From Planctomycetota bacterium (GTDB lineage: Bacteria; Planctomycetota; Planctomycetia; Planctomycetales; Planctomycetaceae): DNA of 6,697 nt. This document shows positions 1 through 5,759 of the stretch, one piece after another. Made by a program: the position numbers and the translations under genes. Every line of letters begins with the position of its first letter. The stretch's first letter is position 1. The notes beneath the pieces were generated by a model. The model did not search any database. It saw nothing but the letters and a program-made list of their open reading frames with translations, and was not told the origin of the DNA. The DNA lies in contig JAPLOC010001204.1 of NCBI GenBank assembly GCA_026692825.1, positions 1 to 6,697 on the forward strand. The letters run 5' to 3'.

Positions 1-950
1 TCCCCCACCCAGCCGGCGGCGACCCAGATGTTGCCGTCGATGTCGGCCCGGATCCCGTCGGCGAAGCCGGCGACCGACTTGCCGTCCAGTAACATCTCCA
101 TCGACACGAACTGTTTCCCCTTACTGAGCTTCACCCCGTCGATTACGTCGAACACCTGGATGTTCTTGGGGGCCTCGGGGTAATGCGACGCTCCGGTGTC
201 GGCGATGTACACCTTCTTGTAGTCGGGCGAAAAGCAGAGCCCGTTCGGCTTGAACAGTTCGTCGGTCACCTTCGTGACTTTGCCGTTCTTGTCGATGCGG
301 TACACCGCCTCTTTCAGCTCGAGCGTTCCCTTGTTTCCTTCGTAGTTCATCAGACTGCCGTAGCCCGGGTCGGTGAACCAGACGCTGCCGTCGGGATGGA
401 CCGCGCCGTCGTTGGGGGCGTTGAACGGCTTGCCTTCGAACTTGTCGGCCAGGACGGCGATCTTGCCGGTGTGTTCGTAACGCACGACCCGGCGATTGCC
501 ATGTTCAAACGAAATCTGCCGGCCTTCGAGGTCAAACGTGTTGCCGTTCGAATTGCCAGCGGGCTGGTGGATGATGCTCACGTGCCCATCTTCGTTCAGC
601 CAGCGAAGCTGCACATCGTTGGGGATGTCGCTCCAGACCAGGTACCGACCACCGCCGCACCATGCGGTCCCCTCGGCCCACATCATGCCGGTGTGCAGCC
701 GGACGATGGGGGTGTTTCCGATCTTGATCTTCTCGAATCGCTTGTCGAGCGCGATGACGTCCGGTTCGGGGTAGCGGGCAGGGCCGGCCCCGGGTTCGTA
801 GGCGGTGGCGGGCCTGCCATGGCGGTCGACGGCGAGCGCGGTCGACGCGATGCCGGCGGCGGCAGCGGCCAGAAAGCCCCGGCGGCCGAAGGCGGGTGTG
901 GACTGGGGACGGCTGGCGAACTGGGCGGCGATCTTCTCGGGAAACAGCAT
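1..950 (-). CDS. SMP-30/gluconolactonase/LRE-family protein, Tat-exported, 3' end outside window
   Basis: The frame reads leftward from ATG at 950-948 and stays open to the window edge, giving 316 residues; the C-terminus is missing. Residues 22-40 (GRRGFLAAAAAG followed by a small hydrophobic stretch) resemble a twin-arginine signal, so a folded, exported protein is likely. The mature part fits the six-bladed SMP-30/gluconolactonase propeller. WAEGTAW (E93), NAPNDGAVHPDGSVWFTDPG (177-196), PNGLCFSPD (235-243) and FADGIRAD (296-303) match the family's metal-site blocks, including the Glu, Asn and Asp ligands. Family members hydrolyse sugar lactones or related esters with a divalent metal; the substrate here is unknown. 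No closer in-frame start is needed, and the only ribosome-site candidate is a weak AGAGG about 13 bases upstream. It is divergent from ispD. Family confidence is high and substrate confidence low. Confidence 0.9.
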   Translation of the reverse strand, partial: MLFPEKIAAQFASRPQSTPAFGRRGFLAAAAAGIASTALAVDRHGRPATAYEPGAGPARYPEPDVIALDKRFEKIKIGNTPIVRLHTGMMWAEGTAWCGGGRYLVWSDIPNDVQLRWLNEDGHVSIIHQPAGNSNGNTFDLEGRQISFEHGNRRVVRYEHTGKIAVLADKFEGKPFNAPNDGAVHPDGSVWFTDPGYGSLMNYEGNKGTLELKEAVYRIDKNGKVTKVTDELFKPNGLCFSPDYKKVYIADTGASHYPEAPKNIQVFDVIDGVKLSKGKQFVSMEMLLDGKSVAGFADGIRADIDGNIWVAAGWVG

Positions 951-1081
951 GGGGGCTCGAACCTCTGGAGAAACGGAAAAGAGGGACGCAATTCCGCTTG
1001 GTTGTAGCAGCCGACCGGGGGGAACGCCACGAATCGGCGGATCCGATTTCCCGGTTGGAACTCTGCGCGGTCGCAGTGAGT

Positions 1082-1096
1082 CGGGTCTCTGACCCG
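1082..1096. repeat. Small hairpin CGGGTC-TCT-GACCCG upstream of ispD
   Basis: A perfect 6-bp inverted repeat (1082-1087 with 1091-1096) encloses a TCT loop, in the gap between the divergent SMP-30 gene and ispD. The loop and adjoining GGG.C/G.CCC arms resemble the larger hairpin downstream of ispD at 1889-1911. It may be a dispersed repeat unit rather than a terminator, because no T-run follows. The structure is seen directly; the family membership is inferred. Confidence 0.4.
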
Positions 1097-1127
1097 TCCG
1101 GCGGTAACACTGGCATTTGCACCCGAA

Positions 1128-1162
1128 CTGGAATTTCGCAAACCAGACCCTATCATCGCGGC
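1128..1162 (+). promoter_or_regulatory. Candidate ispD promoter giving a leaderless or near-leaderless transcript
   Basis: TATCAT at 1151-1156 matches the -10 consensus at 5 of 6 positions. CTGGAA at 1128-1133, 17 bases upstream, is a weak -35 (3 of 6). Six bases separate the -10 from the A of the ispD ATG, so transcription would be predicted to begin at or next to the start codon. No Shine-Dalgarno sequence lies before this ATG, which fits. This is prediction only. Confidence 0.35.
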
Positions 1163-1864
1163 ATGCCTCAATTCGCCGTCGTTCTCCCCGCCGCTGGGAA
1201 AAGCTCTCGCTTCAAACTTCAGCCGCGCAAGAAACCGTTCATCGAACTCCAGAGTCGGGCCGTCTGGTTGCGGGCCGCCGACCATTTTCAGAACCGCCCG
1301 GACGTCGCGCAGACCATCGTGGTTGTCTCGCCCGACGATCTCGACTGGTTCAAGACCGAATTCGCCCACGACATCGCGGCCATGCGTATCGACGTCGCTG
1401 TTGGCGGTGCCGAGCGGGCCGATTCGGTCGGAAACGCGCTGGCACTCGTCAAACCCGAGATTGACCTGATCGCAGTTCACGACGCGGCCCGCCCGATCCT
1501 TGCATCGGCATGGATTGACCGGGTCTTCGCGGCGGCGATCCGGGACGGGGCGGCGATTTTGGCGACGCCGATCACCAGCACGATAAAACGGGCGACGGCA
1601 GGGGGAAAAGTCGCCGAGACGGTCCCCCGCATCGGCCTGTGGGCCGCGCAAACCCCGCAGGTGTTCCGGAAACAGCTTTTGATCGACGCGTACGCCGGCC
1701 GGGGAAAGATGGAACCGACTGACGAGGCGCAGCTCATCGAATCGTTCGGCCACCCGGTGACACTGGTCGAAGGTTCCCCCCTCAACATCAAAATCACCGC
1801 GGACGACGACTTTCATTTCGCGGACATTCTGGTCGCCAGAGGGCTCGGGCAACCGTCGACATAG
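1163..1864 (+). CDS. ispD: 2-C-methyl-D-erythritol 4-phosphate cytidylyltransferase
   Basis: IspD joins CTP and 2-C-methyl-D-erythritol 4-phosphate to give CDP-methylerythritol and pyrophosphate, the third step of the cytosolic MEP (non-mevalonate) isoprenoid pathway. The 233-residue product has the usual length and the full motif set: nucleotide loop LPAAGKSSRF (8-17), PRKKPF (21-26), GGAERADSV (81-89), VHDAARP (105-111), TIKR (140-143), R156 with LWAAQTPQVF (159-168), TDEA (186-189) and NIKIT (208-212). The frame is open upstream to 896, but ATG 1163 is chosen because the family N-terminus begins right at the FAVVLPAAG strand and the preceding residues look non-coding. No other MEP gene is present. 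It converges on the transporter gene. A possible leaderless promoter lies directly upstream. Confidence 0.96.
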   Translation: MPQFAVVLPAAGKSSRFKLQPRKKPFIELQSRAVWLRAADHFQNRPDVAQTIVVVSPDDLDWFKTEFAHDIAAMRIDVAVGGAERADSVGNALALVKPEIDLIAVHDAARPILASAWIDRVFAAAIRDGAAILATPITSTIKRATAGGKVAETVPRIGLWAAQTPQVFRKQLLIDAYAGRGKMEPTDEAQLIESFGHPVTLVEGSPLNIKITADDDFHFADILVARGLGQPST

Positions 1865-1888
1865 TCGTTGAGGTTGCTGGCACCGTAG

Positions 1889-1922
1889 CTGGGGGGACTC
1901 TGTCCCCCCAGACCCCCCTGGG
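1889..1922 (+). terminator. G/C-rich hairpin between convergent genes, possible ispD terminator or dispersed repeat
   Basis: A perfect 10-bp stem pairs CTGGGGGGAC (1889-1898) with GTCCCCCCAG (1902-1911) around a TCT loop. The right arm can instead pair further on: CCCAG (1907-1911) with CTGGG (1918-1922), followed by ATTTTC. The two hairpins exclude each other. It lies 25 bp after the ispD stop, between convergent genes, so a termination role is plausible, but the T-run is poor. The self-complementary unit also looks like a dispersed intergenic repeat. Confidence 0.45.
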
Positions 1923-1958
1923 ATTTTCAAAGGCATGGGTCCGATGTCCAATGGGCGG

Positions 1959-1994
1959 AAAAAACGGCGGTCACCGCTACAGACGTGCGACGTC
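1959..1994 (-). terminator. Weak terminator candidate for the EamA transporter gene
   Basis: Read on the minus strand, after the transporter stop, two short hairpins occur: GACGT/ACGTC around CGC (1982-1994), then GCGG/CCGC around TGA (1967-1977). Two bases later comes a run of six T (1959-1964). The stems are only 5 and 4 bp, so this is a weak candidate; position and T-run are its main support. Confidence 0.3.
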
Positions 1995-2051
1995 CGGATT
2001 GACCCCTCGGTTGCTGCACGGTGGGGAATTGCTTGCTCCAAACCAATCAGG

Positions 2052-2951
2052 TTATTTCCGCAACATCACCCACGCCGTCGGCCCGACGACCAGCGCGGTT
2101 CCCACAAGCGTCCACGCGCCAATCGGCTGTCCCCACAACACAACGTCGCACGCCATCCCAAACGCGACTTGAACCAGTCCCACGACGGCGACCCGGGCGG
2201 GGGAACCATGGGTAAATGCCAGGGTGAGCAGGAATTGTCCGATCGTGGCTGACAATCCGACCCCCGCCAGAAGCAGCACCGAAATCGGGTCGGCGAGTCC
2301 ATCCAGTGCGATCGAGTGATCGAACACCGCCAGTGCACCCAGTGCGGTCAGCAGAGAGACCAGTGAGAAATGGGCGACGATCGCGCGGGGATCGATCTGC
2401 TTCAGCCGATGCAGGCCGATCATCGCGAACCCGCTCATCAACGAACTGCACAAGGCGGCAATTGATGCGTATCCGGTTCCCTCTCCCTCGGGCTGTTCGA
2501 TCAGCACGACTCCCGTGACGCCAATTGCGGCGGCGAGCCAGACATCGAGCGAGGGGGCTTTCCCCAAGAACGGCCAGGAAAGGACGGCGACCCAGATCGG
2601 GTACAGGTTCGTGAGTGTCAGTACCTGGGAGATGGGCAGGTGCGTGAACGCGAAGAATGCCCCCATCATACTGAGACTGCCGGCAATGCTGCGCATCCAC
2701 AAATTCCACGGACCAAACAGCACCAGCTTCGCTTTGGCGGAGAGCGCCATGCCGGTCGCCAATAGCAGAGGGATCGCCGCCCGGGCGATCATTGCCACCT
2801 GCCAGTCGCACCGACTGCGAAGCCCGTGGGCGCACGCTCCCATGACTGTAAAGGCGACGGCACCCGCCAGCATGGCCAAGTAGGGGGCCAGGTTGCGGAC
2901 CGGTCGATCGAGAGCGGGCTGAGACACGAGGAACAGAGCCGACGCTCTCAA
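2052..2951 (-). CDS. EamA/DMT-superfamily permease (ten-helix transporter)
   Basis: This 299-residue protein shows about ten hydrophobic segments in two repeated halves (EamA domains near residues 22-155 and 165-298), the drug/metabolite transporter layout of an inner-membrane permease. Clear segments include YLAMLAGAVAFTVMG (24-38), VLTLTNLYPIWVAVL with its Tyr-Pro pair (110-124), and VWLAAAIGVTGVVLI after it. The C-terminal half repeats the pattern, ending in TLVGTALVVGPTAWVML. Members export or import small metabolites; the substrate cannot be told from sequence. The start is uncertain. The first codon of the frame used here is TTG at 2951-2949, with alternatives GTG at 2927 and ATG at 2873; none has a good ribosome site, and the ATG would clip the first helix. 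It converges on ispD and is divergent from rplY. Confidence 0.88.
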   Translation of the reverse strand: MRASALFLVSQPALDRPVRNLAPYLAMLAGAVAFTVMGACAHGLRSRCDWQVAMIARAAIPLLLATGMALSAKAKLVLFGPWNLWMRSIAGSLSMMGAFFAFTHLPISQVLTLTNLYPIWVAVLSWPFLGKAPSLDVWLAAAIGVTGVVLIEQPEGEGTGYASIAALCSSLMSGFAMIGLHRLKQIDPRAIVAHFSLVSLLTALGALAVFDHSIALDGLADPISVLLLAGVGLSATIGQFLLTLAFTHGSPARVAVVGLVQVAFGMACDVVLWGQPIGAWTLVGTALVVGPTAWVMLRK

Positions 2952-2985
2952 GCAATGTCGGATCGAGGGAGTGGGACGACTCGAA

Positions 2986-3054
2986 TCACCAACCGGGCGA
3001 ACCGGCCGGCGTCAGCCGCCGATAAATTCGAGCCAAAAACCTGTCGGTACTCAC
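2986..3054 (-). CDS. Candidate leader ORF (22 codons, GTG start) upstream of the EamA gene
   Basis: A short frame starts at GTG 3054-3052 and ends at TGA 2988-2986. Its product begins MSTDRFLARIYRR and is basic. It has the best ribosome site near the transporter: AAGGAG (3069-3064), nine bases from the GTG, with a TATACT -10-like box just upstream. It stops 34 bp before the transporter TTG, in another frame. It may be a translated leader controlling the transporter, or the true old N-terminus separated by a frameshift. No homolog is recognised, and chance cannot be excluded at this size. Confidence 0.35.
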   Translation of the reverse strand: MSTDRFLARIYRRLTPAGSPGW

Positions 3055-3085
3055 TGGCGGGTTCTCCTTGGTGACGCGACCGGCG

Positions 3086-3114
3086 AGTATAGCCCGATCG
3101 CCACGAAAATTCAG
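3086..3114 (-). promoter_or_regulatory. Candidate promoter for the leader ORF and EamA gene
   Basis: On the minus strand TATACT (3091-3086, 5 of 6 to the -10 consensus) follows a weak -35, CTGAAT (3 of 6), at 17-bp spacing. The predicted start, near 3079, lies about ten bases before the AAGGAG site of the short GTG ORF. The arrangement is coherent but the -35 is poor. Confidence 0.4.
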
Positions 3115-3245
3115 TCCTGCGGGAACCCGCATCAATTCAATAGGGTCGTGCTACTGGAGCTGGAACGTATTCGGGACGGTATCGCATGTCTGACCGCTGC
3201 CATCGCCCCGAACGATGATCTTCAGTGATTGCCCGAACAACCCGC

Positions 3246-3274
3246 TTGCAGCCTCTGGTTAGGCTCAGTATACT
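3246..3274 (+). promoter_or_regulatory. rplY: Candidate rplY promoter TTGCAG-N17-TATACT
   Basis: TTGCAG (3246-3251) and TATACT (3269-3274) are separated by 17 bp. The -10 matches at 5 of 6 positions and the -35 keeps the TTG core. The predicted transcription start near 3281 would leave a leader of about 138 nt before the rplY ATG. It is the most promoter-like sequence in the 364-bp gap between the leader ORF and rplY. Confidence 0.5.
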
Positions 3275-3280
3275 GTCTGT

Positions 3281-3418
3281 TTCCCCCATTTCTGTGCGGC
3301 AATTGCGCCCGGGGGGAGTGGTTCTTCGAATTGCCCTGTGGCGAGGCCCGAATTGGCCTTGTCGGCGGTGTGGTTCGCGAAGCGGGACGACCGCACGGCG
3401 AAGGAGTGATGAAGTCGA
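3281..3418 (+). promoter_or_regulatory. rplY: Structured 5' leader of rplY, with ribosome binding site
   Basis: This is the predicted untranslated leader between the promoter and the rplY ATG; I see no gene in it. Three hairpins can form in order: GGCAATT (3298-3304) with AATTGCC (3329-3335); an 8-bp stem, two pairs being G-U, of 3341-3348 with 3355-3362; and an 8-bp stem with two G-U pairs of 3368-3375 with 3389-3396, topped by CGC-GAA-GCG. AAGGAG at 3401-3406 follows, 12 bases before the ATG, a rather long spacing. Many ribosomal proteins regulate their own mRNA through such leaders. Applying that here is inference. Confidence 0.35.
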
Positions 3419-4072
3419 ATGTCTGTGATGGGAAAAATCGCCGCCAAGCGGCGTGCTGAACACGGCACCCGAGCCTGTATGCGTCTGCGCGAACAAGCTC
3501 GTGTCCCTGGCAATATCTACGGCCACAAGCAAGCCCCCGAACCGGTGACGGTGGCTGCCGCTGACCTGTTGAACATCATCAAGTCGGGTTCGCGGGTGCT
3601 GGAAGTTGACGTCGAAGGCAAGACCGAGACCGCGATCGTTCGCGAGATTCAGTGGGACACGTTCGGCCGGCATTTGAGGCACGTCGATCTCCTGCGAGTC
3701 GACCCGAACGAAAAACTGACGGTCGAAGTGAAAGTCGAACTCAAGGGAACCGCCCCCGGAATGCTCAGCGGCGGGATCCTCGACCATGAGATGCGCACGC
3801 TGACGCTGGAATGCCTGGCGATCCAGATTCCCGACAGCGTGCCCGTCAAGATTGGCGCGATGGAGATCGGGCATGCGATTCACGTTCGCGAACTCGAACT
3901 TCCCCCCAACACCCGCTGTCTGAACCACGCCGACGACGTCGTGGTGCAGATTTTGGTCCGCGGAGCGGCTCCGGAACTTCCCACCGGGAACGAAACCCCC
4001 GCTCAGCCGGAAGTCATCAAGAAGGCACCCAAAGAGGGTGGCGAAGACGCGGCCGACGCCAAGAAGAAGTAG
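3419..4072 (+). CDS. rplY: 50S ribosomal protein bL25, long CTC form
   Basis: bL25 binds 5S rRNA in the central protuberance of the large subunit. The 217-residue product is the two-domain CTC/TL5 type, not the roughly 95-residue E. coli form. Residues 4-94 are the 5S-binding domain (LREQARVPGNIYG at 23-35; FGRHLRHVDLLRV at 82-94, with the conserved HVD). Residues 95-190 are the beta-rich C-terminal domain (LTVEVKVELKGTAPGMLSGG, then IPVKIG- and ELELPP-like strands). A charged Lys/Ala/Glu tail ends in KKK. ATG 3419 is used; ATG 3428 (residue 4) is possible. AAGGAG lies 12 bases upstream of 3419. It is followed by pth in the same direction, a common pairing, but a hairpin terminator lies between them. 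Confidence 0.96.
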   Translation: MSVMGKIAAKRRAEHGTRACMRLREQARVPGNIYGHKQAPEPVTVAAADLLNIIKSGSRVLEVDVEGKTETAIVREIQWDTFGRHLRHVDLLRVDPNEKLTVEVKVELKGTAPGMLSGGILDHEMRTLTLECLAIQIPDSVPVKIGAMEIGHAIHVRELELPPNTRCLNHADDVVVQILVRGAAPELPTGNETPAQPEVIKKAPKEGGEDAADAKKK

Positions 4073-4098
4073 TCGAGCTGTTGCAACATGTTTCCTGG

Positions 4099-4134
4099 CA
4101 GCCGCGTTCCTTTGAACGCGGCTGTCGGCTTTTT
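4099..4134 (+). terminator. Hairpin with T-run between rplY and pth
   Basis: A perfect 11-bp stem pairs CAGCCGCGTTC (4099-4109) with GAACGCGGCTG (4114-4124) around a CTTT loop. TCGGC and then five T (4130-4134) follow. The T-run is five bases from the stem, so termination may be partial. It lies 27 bp after the rplY stop and 19 bp before the pth start, and could lower pth expression relative to rplY. Confidence 0.7.
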
Positions 4135-4153
4135 GTCACGGCGGTTCCCTTCC

Positions 4154-4729
4154 ATGAAAGTACTCGTTGGCCTGGGAAATCCCGGAAAAAAGTACGAAGG
4201 AACCCGGCACAACGTCGGGTTTGACCTTCTCGCCGAGATGGGCAAGCGCTGGTCCGCGCCACGACCGAAAGAAAAATTCGAGGCGCTGCTGGCCGAGGTT
4301 CTCGTCGGATCGGAACGGCTGCTGCTGCTCGCGCCGCAGACCTTTATGAACGCCAGCGGGCACAGCGTTCGCCAGGTCATGGACTTTTACCAGCTCGCGC
4401 CGGCCGACTTTCTGGTTGCGTGCGACGATATGAACCTGCCGCTGGGGAAGATCCGCCTTCGGACCGGGGGTTCCTCGGGCGGTCAAAAGGGCTTGCAGAA
4501 CATTCTGCAGCATCTGAAAACCGAAAACGTGCCCCGACTGCGCATTGGTGTGGGGCGGCCGCAAGGAGAGAAGTCGACTGTCGACTACGTGCTGGAACGA
4601 TTCCACAAAGTGGAACTCGAAACAGTCGATTCCTCGGTGACGGCGGCGGCGAACGCGGTCGAGTGCTGGTTGAAGGAGGGGCTGGCGTCGGCGATGAACA
4701 AGTTCAACGCGGAACCGAAGTCGCCGTAA
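4154..4729 (+). CDS. pth: Peptidyl-tRNA hydrolase
   Basis: Pth is a cytosolic enzyme that cleaves the ester bond of peptidyl-tRNAs released early from ribosomes, freeing tRNA. The 191-residue product has the usual length and motifs: VGLGNPG (N9), TRHNVGF with catalytic H19, QTFMNASG (M65, N66), CDDMNLPLG (D91, equivalent to E. coli D93), GGSSGGQKGL (105-114) and PRLRIGVGRP (R130). E. coli N114, in GGHNGL, is Lys (K112) here. The frame is open back to ATG 4088, but that start would place the rplY-pth hairpin inside the gene, and the family begins at MKVLVGLGNPG, so ATG 4154 is chosen. No clear ribosome site precedes it. It is probably expressed by readthrough from rplY. Confidence 0.95.
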   Translation: MKVLVGLGNPGKKYEGTRHNVGFDLLAEMGKRWSAPRPKEKFEALLAEVLVGSERLLLLAPQTFMNASGHSVRQVMDFYQLAPADFLVACDDMNLPLGKIRLRTGGSSGGQKGLQNILQHLKTENVPRLRIGVGRPQGEKSTVDYVLERFHKVELETVDSSVTAAANAVECWLKEGLASAMNKFNAEPKSP

Positions 4730-4777
4730 GAACCTGTGTTTTCTCAAACCACAAAATGGATCTTGGACGGGCGCTAA

Positions 4778-4832
4778 GTGGAATTCAGCCTGTGCTGACT
4801 TGGCCGCGAAGATCGTCAAAATAGAATTCCAC
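4778..4832. repeat. Inverted repeat GTGGAATTC / GAATTCCAC overlapping a promoter
   Basis: A perfect 9-bp inverted repeat has its arms at 4778-4786 and 4824-4832, 37 bp apart. The right arm overlaps the candidate -10 at 4822-4827. Such spacing could suit a looping or dimeric regulator, or form a long-loop hairpin. It lies in the 230-bp gap after pth, which otherwise holds no gene that I can support. Confidence 0.4.
4800..4827 (+). promoter_or_regulatory. Candidate promoter of the cytochrome-like gene remnant
   Basis: TTGGCC (4800-4805, 4 of 6) and TAGAAT (4822-4827, 5 of 6) are separated by 16 bp. Transcription from about 4834 would give a leader of about 125 nt before ATG 4960. Confidence 0.4.
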
Positions 4833-4959
4833 GCGGATTTTGGCGGATCCCGGTAAAGACCGGTACTCACAAGGCCATCTGGCGACAGACAGACGCCCAA
4901 CGGAACCACTCACTGCGAACGCACCCTCGCTGCCGGTTCCACTGAAGTGAGAATCCGCC

Positions 4960-5516
4960 ATGTGGAGAATTGGTCCCGGCCCCCGGGCTGGAATTCGAGT
5001 GTTGTGTGCCGCCCTGGGATCGGCAGCATTTGCCTATGTCATGCTCCGCCCCCCGGAAGCGGTCGAAGGAGCGGCACCCAAAGTGATCGCCCGTGCCCCC
5101 TACACGGTCCTCGGGTACAATGACCTGGGAATGCACTGCATGAACCAGGACTTCTCGGAGATGTGCATGTTTCGAAGGGAATCACCTGCGTGAATTGCCA
5201 TGGCGACATGAAGGCGGTTGGAAACTCCACCTGGCGGCCCTGGGTCGACGAACCGTCGTGCAAGCAGTGTCATCAGACTCGCAAGCCCAAGTTTGAGCTT
5301 GAAGAGCCGGGCAATTTGTTCAAGGAATCCAAAGGACATGGCGGAGTGCATTGCGCAGCGTGTCATGGCCCGCAGCACGCGACCGGGCCGGCTGTCACAC
5401 CGGCCGACAACGCACAGGCGATTCTGCAGCAAGGCTCCGCGGGAGTGATCCGCGACGGCACGGTATGTCATTCGAAGCAGCCGAGCGAACCGTTCTTTCA
5501 CAAGCGAGACGACTGA
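4960..5516 (+). pseudogene. Exported multihaem cytochrome-like gene with its centre deleted and frame broken
   Basis: Two pieces in different frames appear to be the two ends of one gene. The first (ATG 4960 to TGA 5193, 77 residues) has a signal peptide (about 11-29), then YTVLGYNDLGMHCMNQDFSE (48-67). The second, whose first ATG is 5163 (stop 5516, 117 residues), has three CxxCH haem sites (CVNCH, CKQCH, CAACH) and a fourth read as GTVCH, its first Cys replaced by Gly. From memory of the family, the LGYNDLGMHC block opens a protein several hundred residues long whose C-terminus carries such haem sites, so a large central part seems lost near 5165-5175. Without its own signal peptide the haem piece could not be matured outside the cytoplasm. 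A strong terminator follows. The alternative is a compact three-haem protein made by frameshifting; no canonical slippery heptamer is visible. Confidence 0.7.
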
Positions 5517-5559
5517 CGTTCGAACGCGGCCCCCGCCGCCAACGGCGTCCGATGGGCGC

Positions 5560-5602
5560 GACCGCCAAGTGGGCGACATCCACTTGGCGGTCCGCTTTTT
5601 TT
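5560..5602 (+). terminator. Strong intrinsic terminator after the cytochrome remnant
   Basis: A perfect 13-bp stem pairs GACCGCCAAGTGG (5560-5572) with CCACTTGGCGGTC (5580-5592) around a 7-base loop. CGC and then seven T (5596-5602) follow. It lies 43 bp after the stop at 5516 and should isolate cheW from upstream transcription. Confidence 0.9.
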
Positions 5603-5613
5603 CTATTTCCCGC

Positions 5614-5641
5614 TTGATATCCCAATTCAATCGAGAATAAC
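5614..5641 (+). promoter_or_regulatory. cheW: Candidate cheW promoter TTGATA-N16-AATAAC
   Basis: TTGATA (5614-5619) matches the -35 consensus at 5 of 6 positions, and AATAAC (5636-5641) matches the -10 at 4 of 6, with 16-bp spacing. It sits just past the terminator and would give a leader of about 110 nt. A rival is TACTAT at 5747-5752, which would start the transcript at the cheW ATG but has no -35. Confidence 0.3.
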
Positions 5642-5759
5642 GACCACGCGGAATGTCGCGAAACTGCCGGGGCATCCGGTAAACACCCTCTCGGAAAATG
5701 GGCAATCTGGAAAAGATGTGATGGCAAGCCCTTGAATCGCGGGTCATACTATCTGGACC

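Noticed and set aside
896..1162. N-terminal extension of ispD from ATG 896
   Set aside because: It overlaps the start of the divergent SMP-30 gene and has no family similarity; IspD proteins begin at the FAVVLPAAG strand encoded from 1163.
683..2041. 452-codon open frame on the minus strand across ispD and its flanks
   Set aside because: It runs antisense to all of ispD, is rich in Arg, Pro and Gly with no motif, and spans two intergenic hairpins.
3017..3024. GCCGATAA, matching the flagellar sigma-28 -10 core
   Set aside because: There is no TAAA-like -35 at the right distance, and it lies inside the leader ORF region on the opposite strand from the transporter.
3409..3459. Short ORF starting ATG 3409 that overlaps the rplY start
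   Set aside because: Its ATG is only two bases after AAGGAG, too close for initiation, and the same site can serve rplY at 3419.
3137..3928. 263-codon open frame on the minus strand opposite rplY
   Set aside because: It is antisense to a clear ribosomal protein gene and its promoter, with no recognisable domain.
4088..4153. Earlier pth start at ATG 4088
   Set aside because: It would put the rplY-pth hairpin terminator inside the coding region and add 22 residues absent from the family.
5722..5737. Sigma-54-like box TGGCAAGCCCTTGA upstream of cheW
   Set aside because: The spacing is one base short and the -12 GC dinucleotide is missing, so the strict sigma-54 geometry is not met.
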